A DNA stretch of 36,284 bases from positions 1 to 36,284 of the forward strand of contig JBDIBB010000031.1 of NCBI GenBank assembly GCA_039812685.1, in the 5' to 3' direction. The DNA is from JBDIBB01 sp039812685 (GTDB lineage: Bacteria > Acidobacteriota > Vicinamibacteria > Vicinamibacterales > JAFNAJ01). The notes under the pieces were generated by a model. That model searched no databases. It saw nothing but the letters and a program-made list of their open reading frames with translations, and was not told the DNA's origin. Made by a program: the position numbers and the translations under genes. Below, piece by piece: positions 15,680 through 24,721 of this stretch (positions are counted from its first letter, which is position 1; the number at the start of each line of letters is the position of its first letter).

Positions 15680-18477
15680 GGCGCCGCCTCGCGTCCGCCG
15701 AACAGCGCGATGAGGCCATCGCCGAACGAGTTGCGCCAGGAGACGCCGTTGTGCGTGCCGGGATGCTCGACGTAGGTGAGGCGGTAGCCTTTGGCCAGCA
15801 GCACGTCGCGCAGGTGCCGGTTGCTCGTGAGCATCGCCGGCTCGTAGAGTCCCGTGTCGAGGTAGAACTGCACGGCGACCCGGGGCGCGCGCACGTAAGC
15901 CTCGATCAGCGCGCTGTCGCGGTCTGCGGCGGGCCCGTAGGGCGTCATGGGGTTCCAGCCGGACGGCGGCCAGAAGGCGCCTGACTGGCTAAGCACCTTG
16001 CCGAACTTGTCGGGGTGTTGCAGCGCGATGAAGGCAGCGGCGAGCCCGCCGAAGCTCGCGCCCGAGAGCGCGACGTGCTGGGCTGCACGGCTCACGCGGT
16101 ACCGTCCCGAGACCCACGGCAGCAACTCGTTCGCCAGGAACTCGGCGAATGGCTCGTAGTTGACGAGATCGCGATCCCGGGTGTCGCCGGCATCGACGAA
16201 TACGGCCACCGTCGGCGGGACTCGTTGCTCGTGGTGCAGGTTGTCGAGGACGGTCGGCGCGCGAAGGTCCTTGCTGAACCAGTCGCCGTCGAAGACGAAC
16301 ACGAGGCGCGCCGGCTCGTGCAGGCTATCGTAGCCCGGCGGCAGGTATACCGTCACCGCCCGCTCAGAGCCGAGGGCCAGGCTCTCGACGGTTCCCGCCT
16401 CGAGACGTCCCCTCGGCACGTTGGGACGCTCGACGATCCACCGCTGCACGGGCGCGTGGGGCAGTCGCAGGATGGACACGTCCCCGCGCGTGCCGAGCCG
16501 TTCGGAGTTGAGCGGGTCGAGCATCTCGTCGGCGCGCGCCTCGCGCGGATCGGCGCCCGGCCGAGGCAGGCGATCGACCCCGATGGTGTAGCCCAGCAGC
16601 GTCGTGTCCGGCAGGTTCAGCCGCAAGTACCAAAGACGCGTGTCCCACAGGCGCTTGAAGGCCACAGGCAGCGACCGCGCAGGCGGCCGCGGCGAGTTGG
16701 CGTCCTGCGCGACCGGCACGCTGCCCGAACGGAACTGCGGGAGCGTCACCAGGTGAACGTCGGGATCGGCCAGGTGCAGGAAGGTGACGACGCAGCGGCC
16801 TGGCGCGCGCGGGTCGGACTCGACGAAGGGTACCTTGCCGCGCAACGCCCGCACCGCACGCTCGAGTTCCTCCGGGGTGCCGCCGCGAGCAAGACGCGCG
16901 AGTTCGAGCATCGGGCCGGCGCCGAACTCCCGTTCATCGAGCTGGTCTGGCGTTGGGGACGGCACGGCGGATGGCACGGCGGACGGAACGGCGGTCGCGC
17001 CGGCAGGGGGCGTCGCTGACACCGCCTCCCCGAGGAACGCGAGGTCTGCACCGATCTTGCCCCGGTCGCCGATGATCACCACGACACGGCGCGAGGGTGC
17101 GAGCACGTCGGAGGCCAGTGCCCGCACGTCGGCCGCCGTGACCTCTGCCAGACGGCGGGCCTGCTCGTCGAGGCGGGTGACGTCGAGCCCCGCGCGATAG
17201 GCTGCGCCGATCTGCTGGATCCGTGCCGCCGCGGTGCCGCCCTGCAGCAGCAGCTGGCCGCGCAGGTAGCCGGTGGCATCGGCGAGCTCGAACGCGGGCA
17301 CGGGCTCGGCGGCGAGCCCGTCGAGCAGGCGGCTCATCTCGCGTGCCACGGCAGCGGCAGCCTCGTTGCGTGTGTCGGCGCGTGCGATCAGGTAGGCGTG
17401 CCGACCGACCGTCCGCACCTGGGACAGCGGACCGTACGACCAGCCCTCCTCTTGCACGATCCGGCGGAACAACCGCGAGTTGGTCGAGCCGCCATACACG
17501 GCGTTGAGGACGTCGAAGGCCGCGCTCCGCGGATTCCCCGGCACCGGGCCGGCCGCGGCCATCGCGATCGTGACCAACGCAGCACCCGGCCGATCCACGA
17601 ATACCACGCGCGGCCGGTCCGTGGTGCCCGCCGTGGCCGGCGTGACGACTGGCGCGGTGACGGCTCGTGAGCCGGGCCGCCCGCCGAATCTGCTGCGCGC
17701 GGCCTCGAGTGCCGCCCCGGGCTCCATGTCTCCCACCAGCAGGAGCCTGAGTTCTCCGGGCGCAAACGCCCGCGCATGCGCGGACCGAAGGGCGTCGGCA
17801 GTGAGGCCCCGTCCACCTGTCTCAGTCGCCGCCGCCGCCGTTCCGAAGAGCAACCGCTGCGCCTCCTGCTCGGCGCGCGTCCACGGCACGGCCTGCGCAC
17901 GCGTCGCCAACTGCGCCGCGTGCGTCGTCTCGGCCGCGAGGGCGTCCTCGTCTCCCGAGAACTCGGCGGAGGCGTCCGCGAGAGCCTCGAGCAACGCGTC
18001 GAGCGCCGGCGCCGGCGCACGGCCGGTGATGGTGAGCCCGCGTTCGTCGGCGGTGGCCGTGACGGAGGCCCCCGCCGCGTCGATCGTCGTCGCGAGCGCG
18101 GAGGGCCCGCGAAGCCGCCGCGAGATCAGCCCCGCCAGCACCGTCAGCTGGGCGCGGTCCACGCCCGCCGATGGCGCGCCGGCCAGCAGCGACGCCCACG
18201 CGACCGGGACGCCGGGGTGGCGCTCGACGACGATGCTCATGCCGCTGCGGAGCGTCTCGATCAGCCTGGTGGGCAGGGCGGGTTCGGGAAACTGGCCTGG
18301 CGCAGGACGAGGGCGCGGCGAAGGCGTGGCGCTCCCCGGGGTTGCGACACTGGTCTGGGCCGCCGGGGGGGGCGCCTGCCCTGGCGGCGCGCCTGCGACG
18401 AGGCCCCCCGTGCCGAGCGCGAGGGCCAGCGCCAGCGCCACACGGCCACGCCGCGATGGTGCGACGAGGACGTTCAT
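15676..18477 (-). CDS. Fusion of zinc-less M16 peptidase-like domains with an enterochelin-esterase-like domain
   Basis: The product is 933 residues. A signal-like hydrophobic segment (12-30) and Pro-rich linker are followed by an M16 region (about 64-500). Where HxxEH should be, the sequence is GVDRAQLTVLAGLISRRLRG, so no zinc site is seen, while the M16 C-domain motif NSRLFRRIVQEEGWSYG is kept. This is the pattern of the non-catalytic partner of a two-chain M16B enzyme. A second linker (ATAVPSAVPSAVPSPTPDQL) leads to a Fes/IroD-like part (about 525-933) with nucleophile motif GASFGG (806-811) and His909 in PGTHNG. Fes enzymes hydrolyse trilactone siderophores such as ferric enterobactin. 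I know of no described M16-Fes fusion. ATGA overlap with the active M16 gene implies paired synthesis. Confidence 0.85.
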   Translation of the reverse strand: MNVLVAPSRRGRVALALALALGTGGLVAGAPPGQAPPPAAQTSVATPGSATPSPRPRPAPGQFPEPALPTRLIETLRSGMSIVVERHPGVPVAWASLLAGAPSAGVDRAQLTVLAGLISRRLRGPSALATTIDAAGASVTATADERGLTITGRAPAPALDALLEALADASAEFSGDEDALAAETTHAAQLATRAQAVPWTRAEQEAQRLLFGTAAAATETGGRGLTADALRSAHARAFAPGELRLLLVGDMEPGAALEAARSRFGGRPGSRAVTAPVVTPATAGTTDRPRVVFVDRPGAALVTIAMAAAGPVPGNPRSAAFDVLNAVYGGSTNSRLFRRIVQEEGWSYGPLSQVRTVGRHAYLIARADTRNEAAAAVAREMSRLLDGLAAEPVPAFELADATGYLRGQLLLQGGTAAARIQQIGAAYRAGLDVTRLDEQARRLAEVTAADVRALASDVLAPSRRVVVIIGDRGKIGADLAFLGEAVSATPPAGATAVPSAVPSAVPSPTPDQLDEREFGAGPMLELARLARGGTPEELERAVRALRGKVPFVESDPRAPGRCVVTFLHLADPDVHLVTLPQFRSGSVPVAQDANSPRPPARSLPVAFKRLWDTRLWYLRLNLPDTTLLGYTIGVDRLPRPGADPREARADEMLDPLNSERLGTRGDVSILRLPHAPVQRWIVERPNVPRGRLEAGTVESLALGSERAVTVYLPPGYDSLHEPARLVFVFDGDWFSKDLRAPTVLDNLHHEQRVPPTVAVFVDAGDTRDRDLVNYEPFAEFLANELLPWVSGRYRVSRAAQHVALSGASFGGLAAAFIALQHPDKFGKVLSQSGAFWPPSGWNPMTPYGPAADRDSALIEAYVRAPRVAVQFYLDTGLYEPAMLTSNRHLRDVLLAKGYRLTYVEHPGTHNGVSWRNSFGDGLIALFGGREAAP

Positions 18478-19910
18478 CGAGGCCGCCCCTGGATCCACAC
18501 CCGGTTCGCCGCGGCGAGATAGGTGCGCGCCGCCGACTGCAGGTCCGCCGCCGTCAGGGCCATCACCTCCGGCAGTACGCGGTTAACGTCTTCGGGGTTG
18601 TCGTCGAAGAGCGCAAACGCCGCGAGCATGCGGCCGCGGGTCTGGTGCGGGTTGCCGGGCCCGGCCACCTGATCGAGGAACCAGGTGACGTAGCGCCGGC
18701 GCGCCTCCGCCAGCTCGTTGTCTGAGATCCCCTCGCGCTGGATACGGCCGATCGCCGCATCCACCACGCCGATCACGTCGGCGGCCGCCCCGCGGTCGGT
18801 CTGGTCGACTCGGACGGTGTAGAGCATCGGGCCGTCGAAGTCGAAGTCGTTGCCGAGCGCGTGGAACGACGCCGCGACGGAGGTGGCGAGCGCCCGCTCC
18901 TGGACGAGGGTCCGCGACAGCAGGCCGCGCGCGTTGCGTCCCAGCAGCGTGTCGAGCAGCGCCAGCGACAGGAAGGGCTTCGACATCCGCGGCGGCAGGC
19001 GGTAGCCGATGGCGAGCACGCGGCCCCGCGCCGCCGGCTCGACGATCTCTGCCGATCGCTCCGCCATGGCAGGCACCTGCTCTGATACCTCGGTGCGCCG
19101 CGGCGCGGGCACTGCCGGCACGTCGCCGAAGTACTCCGTCGCGCGCGCGAACACTCGCTCTGGATCGCAGTCGCCCACGACGACCAGCACGGCGTTCGAC
19201 GGCACGTAGAGGCGATCGTAGAAGGCGCGGATGTCGTCGAGTGTGGCGGCCTCGAGGTCGGCGACCTCGCCGTAGCCGTTGTGGGCATTCTCCCAGCGCG
19301 CGAACGCCAGCCGCTGCAACTGCTCGTCGAGGCTCGCAAACGGCTGGTTGGCCGCCTGGCGGATCTCCTCCAGCACCACGGCGCGCTGGTTCTCGAGCAC
19401 CGCGGGCGTGATCGACAGGCCGCGCATGCGATCGGCCTCGATCCACAACAGCAGGTCGAGTGCGTGGGACGGCGCCGCCGTGTAGTAGCTGGCGTAGTCC
19501 ATGCGGGTGGCGCCGTTGAATCGCCCGCCGACGCCGTTGATCGCCCGCGCGTACTCGCGCTTGTCGAGCGCCGCCGTGCCCTGGAACATCAGGTGCTCGA
19601 AGAAGTGCGCGAGCCCCGATCGCCCGGGCGACTCCGCCCGGATGCCGGCGCGGTACATCACCGTGACGGCGACGACCGGCGCCGCGCGGTCGACGCTGAC
19701 GACGACCTGCAGGCCGTTGTCGAGCCGGCGGTGGGCGACGGGCATGCGGTAGGCGTCCCAGGCCGTGGTGGCGGGCGGCGCCCCATCGCGCGCGTTCGCG
19801 GTCGCCCCGGCCTCGGCACGGGTCGCCTCACCGCTGCCGGTGGCGAGCGCGAGGACCGCCGCGGCGGCGGCGCCCCACCATGCCGCCGGCCGTCCGCTTC
19901 GTCGGGGCAC
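18474..19910 (-). CDS. Active M16 zinc peptidase
   Basis: The product is 478 residues from GTG 19910, which lies 11 nt past the TonB-receptor stop and opens a signal-peptide-like segment (RRSGRPAAWWGAAAAAVLAL). The M16 zinc site is intact: HFFEH at 102-106 and the third ligand Glu182 in VVLEEIRQ, at the normal spacing. Downstream M16 features include VGGRFNGAT, YGEVADLEAAT and YVPSNAVLVVVGD. M16B enzymes such as the PqqF- and AlbE/F-related proteins cut small, often modified, peptides and usually need an inactive partner; the next gene supplies one. It is likely periplasmic. A substrate delivered by the adjacent TonB receptor is the natural guess but is not shown by the sequence. Confidence 0.9.
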   Translation of the reverse strand: MPRRSGRPAAWWGAAAAAVLALATGSGEATRAEAGATANARDGAPPATTAWDAYRMPVAHRRLDNGLQVVVSVDRAAPVVAVTVMYRAGIRAESPGRSGLAHFFEHLMFQGTAALDKREYARAINGVGGRFNGATRMDYASYYTAAPSHALDLLLWIEADRMRGLSITPAVLENQRAVVLEEIRQAANQPFASLDEQLQRLAFARWENAHNGYGEVADLEAATLDDIRAFYDRLYVPSNAVLVVVGDCDPERVFARATEYFGDVPAVPAPRRTEVSEQVPAMAERSAEIVEPAARGRVLAIGYRLPPRMSKPFLSLALLDTLLGRNARGLLSRTLVQERALATSVAASFHALGNDFDFDGPMLYTVRVDQTDRGAAADVIGVVDAAIGRIQREGISDNELAEARRRYVTWFLDQVAGPGNPHQTRGRMLAAFALFDDNPEDVNRVLPEVMALTAADLQSAARTYLAAANRVWIQGRPR

Positions 19911-19921
19911 CGGTGTCGGCC

Positions 19922-22777
19922 TCAGAACGTGAAGCGCGCCGAGACCTGGGCCGCGCGCGGCAACTGCACGAGGAAGCCCTGCTGGTAGAACGGGTTGTAG
20001 GTCTGGTTGCCTCCCGGGAACAGATACTGCGCCGCCCCGTTGTTGGGCAGGTTGTAGAAGTCCACGGCGGTTTCGAGCGAGCCGTTCCCGATCTTCAACC
20101 GGTGGCCGAGGCGCAGGTTCCACACGTGCAGGTCGGGCGTGCGGAACTGCTCGTCGCTGCGGGTGTCACCCGCAAAGCGGATCACCGTAGCGAGCGGGTT
20201 GGCCACGACCCTCCCGTTGGGTAGCGTGACCACGGGCGGGCCGAACGCGGGGTCGGGAGCGCCGATCCGTGTCACGACCGGGCCCGACCACAGCCCCGAC
20301 TGGAACGAGTAGTTGGTGGCCACCGTGAATCCCCAGGGCAACTGATAGCTTCCGGCGACGCTGAAGATGTTGTCGCGCCACACCTGCGCCCCAGCCATGC
20401 TGCGCCCCGACAGGCTGTTGGCGTCGCCCTGCGAACCGCGGGTGGCGCCGATGCCCTTGTCGTTGTCGAACGCCTCCGGCTGGATGAAGAGCGCCGGGTC
20501 GTTGGGCTGCCACGTGCCGGCGATGTGCCGCCACTGCCGCGTCAGGCTGCCGATCAGCTGCCAGGTGGTGCCCTGGCGCGCCACCTGCAGCTCGAGCCCG
20601 TTGTAGACCGGCCAGTTCCACGTGTTCTCGGTGACGTAGTAGATCTGGTTCTGTGTCGGGTCGCGGTAGCCCTTGAAGACGCCGTTCTCGATGATTGAGT
20701 TCTCATCGACGTAGGCGGTGCGGTCGCGGTACTCGCGGCGGACCCAACTCACGTCCACGGCCACCTGCCCGGGAAACTGCCGGCGATAGCCGACCGACAC
20801 TTCGTCCACCCGCGGCTGCTTGCGGTTCTCGTCAAGCCGGCGGTCGCTCGACACGGCGGTGCTCGGCGGCGTGACGAACACCGTCTCGAAGGTGCCGTTC
20901 AGGTCCGTGTCGTACTCGTCGCGGATGCCCGCGAGCGCCGTGCCGGCCGTGACGATGTTCTGCGCGAGCACCTCGTGGATGCCGCTCCAGCTCGCGCGCA
21001 ACGCATCCCGCTGGTCGGCCGAGATCATGTAGTTCACGCCCAGGCGCGGGCCGGCGGCGGTCGTCTCCTGCACCCTGACGTCGAAGATCTTGTCGGTGCG
21101 CGTGATGAAATCGACCCGGACGCCGGCCGTCACCGCGAGGCGCGCGATCGGTCGCCACGCGTCCTGCACATAGACCGCGTAGTCGGAACTGTCCACCGTC
21201 TGATCGGTGTAGTCGGCGACGCTGGCGATCTGACGGTGGAACGGTATCGTGCCGCCGCCCGGGTTCGCCGCGTTCCGCAGCACCTCCTCCTGGAGGATGA
21301 AGCCCCCTGCCGGCAGCTTGATGTCCGACTGCACGCGGATCAGCGGCTGTCCGTAGAGGCCGAACTGGATCTCGTGGCTGCCCTTCCAACCCGTCTTGTA
21401 GTAGGAGAAGTCGGCCGACACCGTCCACTTCTGGTACGGGGAGTCGAAGCCGCTGCCGCTGTTGTCGAGGTAGGCGATTGGGCCAGAGCCGAGCAGAACG
21501 CCAGAGGACGGGAACACCTGCGAGTGCACCACGCGCGGCGTGGGGCCGTAGTCGTAGAGCCGACCCTGGTTGGCCTTGTCGTTGAACGCCAGCGTGAAGC
21601 GCGACGTCAGCGCGTCGCTCCAGATCGAGGACAGCTGTGCGGAGACTCCCACGCCTTCCGGCCCGCGGTTGAGGAACCGGTCCGCGTCGATCGGGTTCAC
21701 CAGGTCGCTGGGGTTGTCGTCCTTCTGGTAGAAGAACTGTGCACGATGGCGCGGCGTGAGCTGTGCGTTGGTCTTGAGGAAAATGTAGTTGGCCTCGTTG
21801 CGGCTGTCGAATGGCTCGAAGCCCGGCGACAGCGCCTCCAGTGTCGCCACCTGCTGGGCCGTGCGGCTGACCCCGGTGTCGGACCGCGTGTAGCGATAGG
21901 CCGCGAAGCCCCACCACTTGTCGCGCATGAGCGGCCCGCCGACCGCGAGGTCGGGCTGCACGTTGTTCACCTCGCTGGCCGTGCCGCCCGGGACGTTGTT
22001 CCAGTTCCATCCCTTGGCCTGATACAAGAGGCCGGCCGCGCCGCGGACCGCGTTGGTGCCGCTCGGCGTGGCGAGATTGACGACGGCGCCGAGGCCGATC
22101 GGCGAGGAGGCGTCGATGGCGCCGGTCTTGATCTGGGTGTCGCCGAGCGCCTCGGAGCTGAGGTTGATGAACCCCGTGGCGCCCTGCGCCGCGGAGCCCA
22201 CGTCGGCGCCGTCGATCTGCAGCACGTGCGAGCTGAAGTCGGCGCCGCGGATGTAGTAGAGGCCGCTGGCGCCGGGGAACTGCACGGTGACCACGCCGGG
22301 CGTCACCGCCATGAAGTCGGCCCAGTCGCGCCGCGCGCTCAGTGGCACGCTGCGCTGGAACTCGCCGCTGATGTTGACCGCCTGCACGACGTCACGGGAC
22401 TCGAGCATGGGGGTCTCGGCCTTCACCTCGACGGTGTCGGCCAGCGCGCCCACGCCCATGGACACGTCCACGGGGATATTGGTGCCGGCGCGCACGACGA
22501 CCCCCTCGCGGGCGAGGCGGGTGAAGCCGTCGAGCTCGAAGGTGAGCGAGTAGGCGCCCGGTGGCAGCTCGAGCAGACGGTAGTAGCCCTCACCGTCGCT
22601 CGTGGCGAGGAACACACCCGGCACCGTGGGGCTCGTCGCCGTCACCGTGACGCCGGGCAGTACGGCCCCGGTGATGTCTCGCACGTAGCCCCGGACCGAC
22701 CCGGCGGCCGTGGTCTGGGCGTGAGCCGCCGCGGTCAGCAGGAACAGGGCGGCCAGCGCCGGGAACAGTCGCTTCAT
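19922..22777 (-). CDS. TonB-dependent outer-membrane receptor, Oar-like (operon receptor)
   Basis: The product is 951 residues. It has a signal peptide (1-21, MKRLFPALAALFLLTAAAHAQ), a carboxypeptidase-regulatory-like beta-sandwich (about 25-110, GYVRDITGAVLPGVTVTATS), a plug (about 120-240, including LQIDGADVGSAAQG) and a long beta-barrel ending in the outer-membrane C-terminal phenylalanine (SARFTF). Receptors of this type import or export large ligands with TonB energy, and in Acidobacteria and Bacteroidetes many are linked to peptide or glycan use. The ATG overlaps the anti-sigma stop by 4 bp (ATGA). Together with the sigma and anti-sigma genes this is the cell-surface-signalling arrangement known from FecIRA-type systems, though an N-terminal STN signalling domain is not evident. 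The ligand is unknown. Confidence 0.92.
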   Translation of the reverse strand: MKRLFPALAALFLLTAAAHAQTTAAGSVRGYVRDITGAVLPGVTVTATSPTVPGVFLATSDGEGYYRLLELPPGAYSLTFELDGFTRLAREGVVVRAGTNIPVDVSMGVGALADTVEVKAETPMLESRDVVQAVNISGEFQRSVPLSARRDWADFMAVTPGVVTVQFPGASGLYYIRGADFSSHVLQIDGADVGSAAQGATGFINLSSEALGDTQIKTGAIDASSPIGLGAVVNLATPSGTNAVRGAAGLLYQAKGWNWNNVPGGTASEVNNVQPDLAVGGPLMRDKWWGFAAYRYTRSDTGVSRTAQQVATLEALSPGFEPFDSRNEANYIFLKTNAQLTPRHRAQFFYQKDDNPSDLVNPIDADRFLNRGPEGVGVSAQLSSIWSDALTSRFTLAFNDKANQGRLYDYGPTPRVVHSQVFPSSGVLLGSGPIAYLDNSGSGFDSPYQKWTVSADFSYYKTGWKGSHEIQFGLYGQPLIRVQSDIKLPAGGFILQEEVLRNAANPGGGTIPFHRQIASVADYTDQTVDSSDYAVYVQDAWRPIARLAVTAGVRVDFITRTDKIFDVRVQETTAAGPRLGVNYMISADQRDALRASWSGIHEVLAQNIVTAGTALAGIRDEYDTDLNGTFETVFVTPPSTAVSSDRRLDENRKQPRVDEVSVGYRRQFPGQVAVDVSWVRREYRDRTAYVDENSIIENGVFKGYRDPTQNQIYYVTENTWNWPVYNGLELQVARQGTTWQLIGSLTRQWRHIAGTWQPNDPALFIQPEAFDNDKGIGATRGSQGDANSLSGRSMAGAQVWRDNIFSVAGSYQLPWGFTVATNYSFQSGLWSGPVVTRIGAPDPAFGPPVVTLPNGRVVANPLATVIRFAGDTRSDEQFRTPDLHVWNLRLGHRLKIGNGSLETAVDFYNLPNNGAAQYLFPGGNQTYNPFYQQGFLVQLPRAAQVSARFTF

Positions 22778-24015
22778 CGAACGTTCTCCCGTGTGTGCGT
22801 TGACTTGTCGGGCGGCCGGAGCGCGTCGGCCAGGGCCCGTAGCTCTTCCTCGGCAGAGGCACGTCGAACAGGGGTACCCGCCGGAACCTCGAGCCGGAAC
22901 CACGCCTCGGCGTGGCCGTCGAGCGGCACACGCTCGCTGTCGAGCATTTCGCGCTCGTAGGCGAACACCCGGCCGTCTGGGAGTCGATACTCGGCCGTCT
23001 CGCGCAGCGTGAGATACGCGCGTGCGTCGATGTAGCGCACGCGCTCGAAGACGGCGGGCACGCCGGCCAGCGCCGTGCCGCGCCACTCGATCCAGGGGCG
23101 AAGCCGATCCACCAGACGCAGCCGATATCCGCGCCCGCCCGCCGGCGTGGTCCACGGCGCGATTTCGATCGATTTCTCGGGCCTCGGTTCGCGCGACTCG
23201 ATGCCGAGCAGGAGGCGGTTCTCCCAGCGATCGCTCCAGATCGGCTCGGGCACCACCTGACGCCGCCGCAAGATGGGCTCAACCGCCTCACGCACGGCCG
23301 GCGGCTCCCGGGTGAGCGCCTCAGCGAACTCCCGCGCGCTCGGCCGTTCGACGACGGTCCCCTGGGGATGGAGAGCGCTGGGGTGCAGGTACATCCGCGA
23401 GCCGGTCGATGCGCCCTCCACCAGGTGGACCTGGCCCCAGATCGGGTGGCCAGCGTCGTCGTAGCCATACGCGGCCGAGCGCGTGCCAGCGCCATCGAGC
23501 CACTCGTGCACGGTGGTCTGCATCACGGGGACTGTGGCCGGCGAGGTGCGGAACCTGGTACGCACCGTCCGGTGAAGCACCTCGCCGGGCGAGACCATCG
23601 CGTCGAGCCGATCCACGCGCGCGAGTAGGTCGCCGGCGGTCAAGGGCGCCTCGAGCGTCCCCAGCCACAACGTGCTGGCGAGCACCAGCAGGGCCAGCGT
23701 CGTGGTCAGCAGCGGCTGCCAGAACGGCAGGCGGTCCTGCTCGGTCGTCCGGCCGAACCAGGCCGGCCACCACCCGCTGGTCACCGGCGCGTCGTCCAGA
23801 CGTGCCGCCTCGCGCGCCAGGCGCTGCAGGACCGCCTGTTCGGCACCGCGGGGCGGCTCGAACTCCAGGCGGCTCAGTTCCCGCGCCAGGTCGAGCAACC
23901 CGTCGAAGTCGCGGTCCTGGCCGGTTGCCTCCGGCGCGTCCGCCCGTGCGTGGCGCCCGATGCGGGCATCGACGTACTCCGAGATCAGGCGGGCACGTCC
24001 TCGTCTCGTCCTCAT
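22774..24015 (-). CDS. Membrane anti-sigma factor-like protein with large periplasmic domain
   Basis: The product is 413 residues. The N-terminal 97 residues are charged and cytoplasmic (SEYVDARIGR, LLDLARELSRLEFEPP). One transmembrane helix follows (about 98-119, FWQPLLTTTLALLVLASTLWLG), then about 290 periplasmic residues with many beta-type stretches. No zinc anti-sigma motif (HxxxCxxC) is visible and I recognise no named family in the periplasmic part. Its identity as an anti-sigma factor rests on position: it starts in a 4-bp overlap with the ECF sigma gene and ends in a 4-bp overlap with the TonB receptor gene. Compared with FecR it is longer in the periplasm, which might sense the ligand or the loaded receptor. 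Confidence 0.65.
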   Translation of the reverse strand: MRTRRGRARLISEYVDARIGRHARADAPEATGQDRDFDGLLDLARELSRLEFEPPRGAEQAVLQRLAREAARLDDAPVTSGWWPAWFGRTTEQDRLPFWQPLLTTTLALLVLASTLWLGTLEAPLTAGDLLARVDRLDAMVSPGEVLHRTVRTRFRTSPATVPVMQTTVHEWLDGAGTRSAAYGYDDAGHPIWGQVHLVEGASTGSRMYLHPSALHPQGTVVERPSAREFAEALTREPPAVREAVEPILRRRQVVPEPIWSDRWENRLLLGIESREPRPEKSIEIAPWTTPAGGRGYRLRLVDRLRPWIEWRGTALAGVPAVFERVRYIDARAYLTLRETAEYRLPDGRVFAYEREMLDSERVPLDGHAEAWFRLEVPAGTPVRRASAEEELRALADALRPPDKSTHTRENVR

Positions 24016-24575
24016 GACCGTGATTCCGATGCGCCCAGGCGACGGCGCAGGTGTCGCAACGCGCGCATCAGCCTCATGGCGACGGCGGCGGGCGACACGC
24101 GCAGCACCTCGCCGATTTCCTGGTTGCTGTGGTGACTGGCGAACTTCAGGGCGAGCAGTTCGCGGTCCCGCGCCTCGAGTTCCCCGAGGGCCGTCAAGAG
24201 GCGCCCCATCCGCTCGCGTTCGAGCAGGCGCTGCTCCGGGTCCTGCCCGGCCGCAGTGAGCTCACCGATGTCTTCGAGGCTCAGCGTCGCCGCTCGCCGG
24301 CGTCCCTCGGTCCGGTAGTGATCGATGACGGCGGTACCGGCGATCCGGAACAGCCAGAACCGCTGCCGACCCTGGGGGGGCGCTGCCTGGCGGTGCCGGT
24401 AGGCCTTCAGGTAGATACCGCTGACGAGTTCCTCCGCCGTCGCCGCGTCGGCGACCTGCGCCCGTACAAAGGCGTAGACCTCGCGAAACGTCCCCCTGTA
24501 GAGGGTGACGAAGTCGTGGTTGAGGGCCTCGGCTTCTGCAGGCACGTGCGCTAGGACGACGTCGGCGGCTTCCAC
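24012..24575 (-). CDS. ECF-family RNA polymerase sigma factor
   Basis: The product is 187 residues. Region 2 covers about 22-95 (VTLYRGTFREVYAFVRAQV, TAEELVSGIYLKAY, FWLFRIAGTAVIDHYRTEG). Region 4 covers about 125-180, with the helix-turn-helix SNQEIGEVLRVSPAAVAMRL. There is no region 1.1 or 3, as expected for ECF factors. It starts at GTG 24575 and ends in ATGA overlap with the anti-sigma gene. It heads the eight-gene minus-strand operon and most likely activates its own promoter. No clear Shine-Dalgarno or -35/-10 could be chosen in the 146 bp that separate it from the divergent antitoxin gene, which is consistent with an ECF-type promoter I cannot recognise. Confidence 0.9.
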   Translation of the reverse strand: MEAADVVLAHVPAEAEALNHDFVTLYRGTFREVYAFVRAQVADAATAEELVSGIYLKAYRHRQAAPPQGRQRFWLFRIAGTAVIDHYRTEGRRRAATLSLEDIGELTAAGQDPEQRLLERERMGRLLTALGELEARDRELLALKFASHHSNQEIGEVLRVSPAAVAMRLMRALRHLRRRLGASESRS

Positions 24576-24686
24576 GGTAGCTTGCGCTGATGATGGCGCT
24601 ACCGGTGAAGACGATCCATCCGGCGAAGTACAACACGGCGCCGTTTCCGCCGGCGCGGGTCGGGCCCGTGTTCTTGCCCTGTGTTC

Positions 24687-24715
24687 TTGCCGGGGAGGAG
24701 CGCAGCGTCTATCCT
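24687..24715 (+). promoter_or_regulatory. Promoter of DUF433 antitoxin gene 1
   Basis: TTGCCG (24687-24692) lies 17 bp before TATCCT (24710-24715), which is 6 nt before ATG 24722. The -10 and the 6-nt spacing are conserved in the second copy (25608-25613), but the -35 is not. Confidence 0.45.
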
Positions 24716-24721
24716 GACGCT

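Noticed and set aside
20975..22960. 661-codon plus-strand frame opposite the TonB receptor and anti-sigma genes
   Set aside because: It is an antisense frame kept open by high GC. Its composition (Arg/Ala/Val/His-rich, no domain) is unlike a protein and the other strand is clearly coding.
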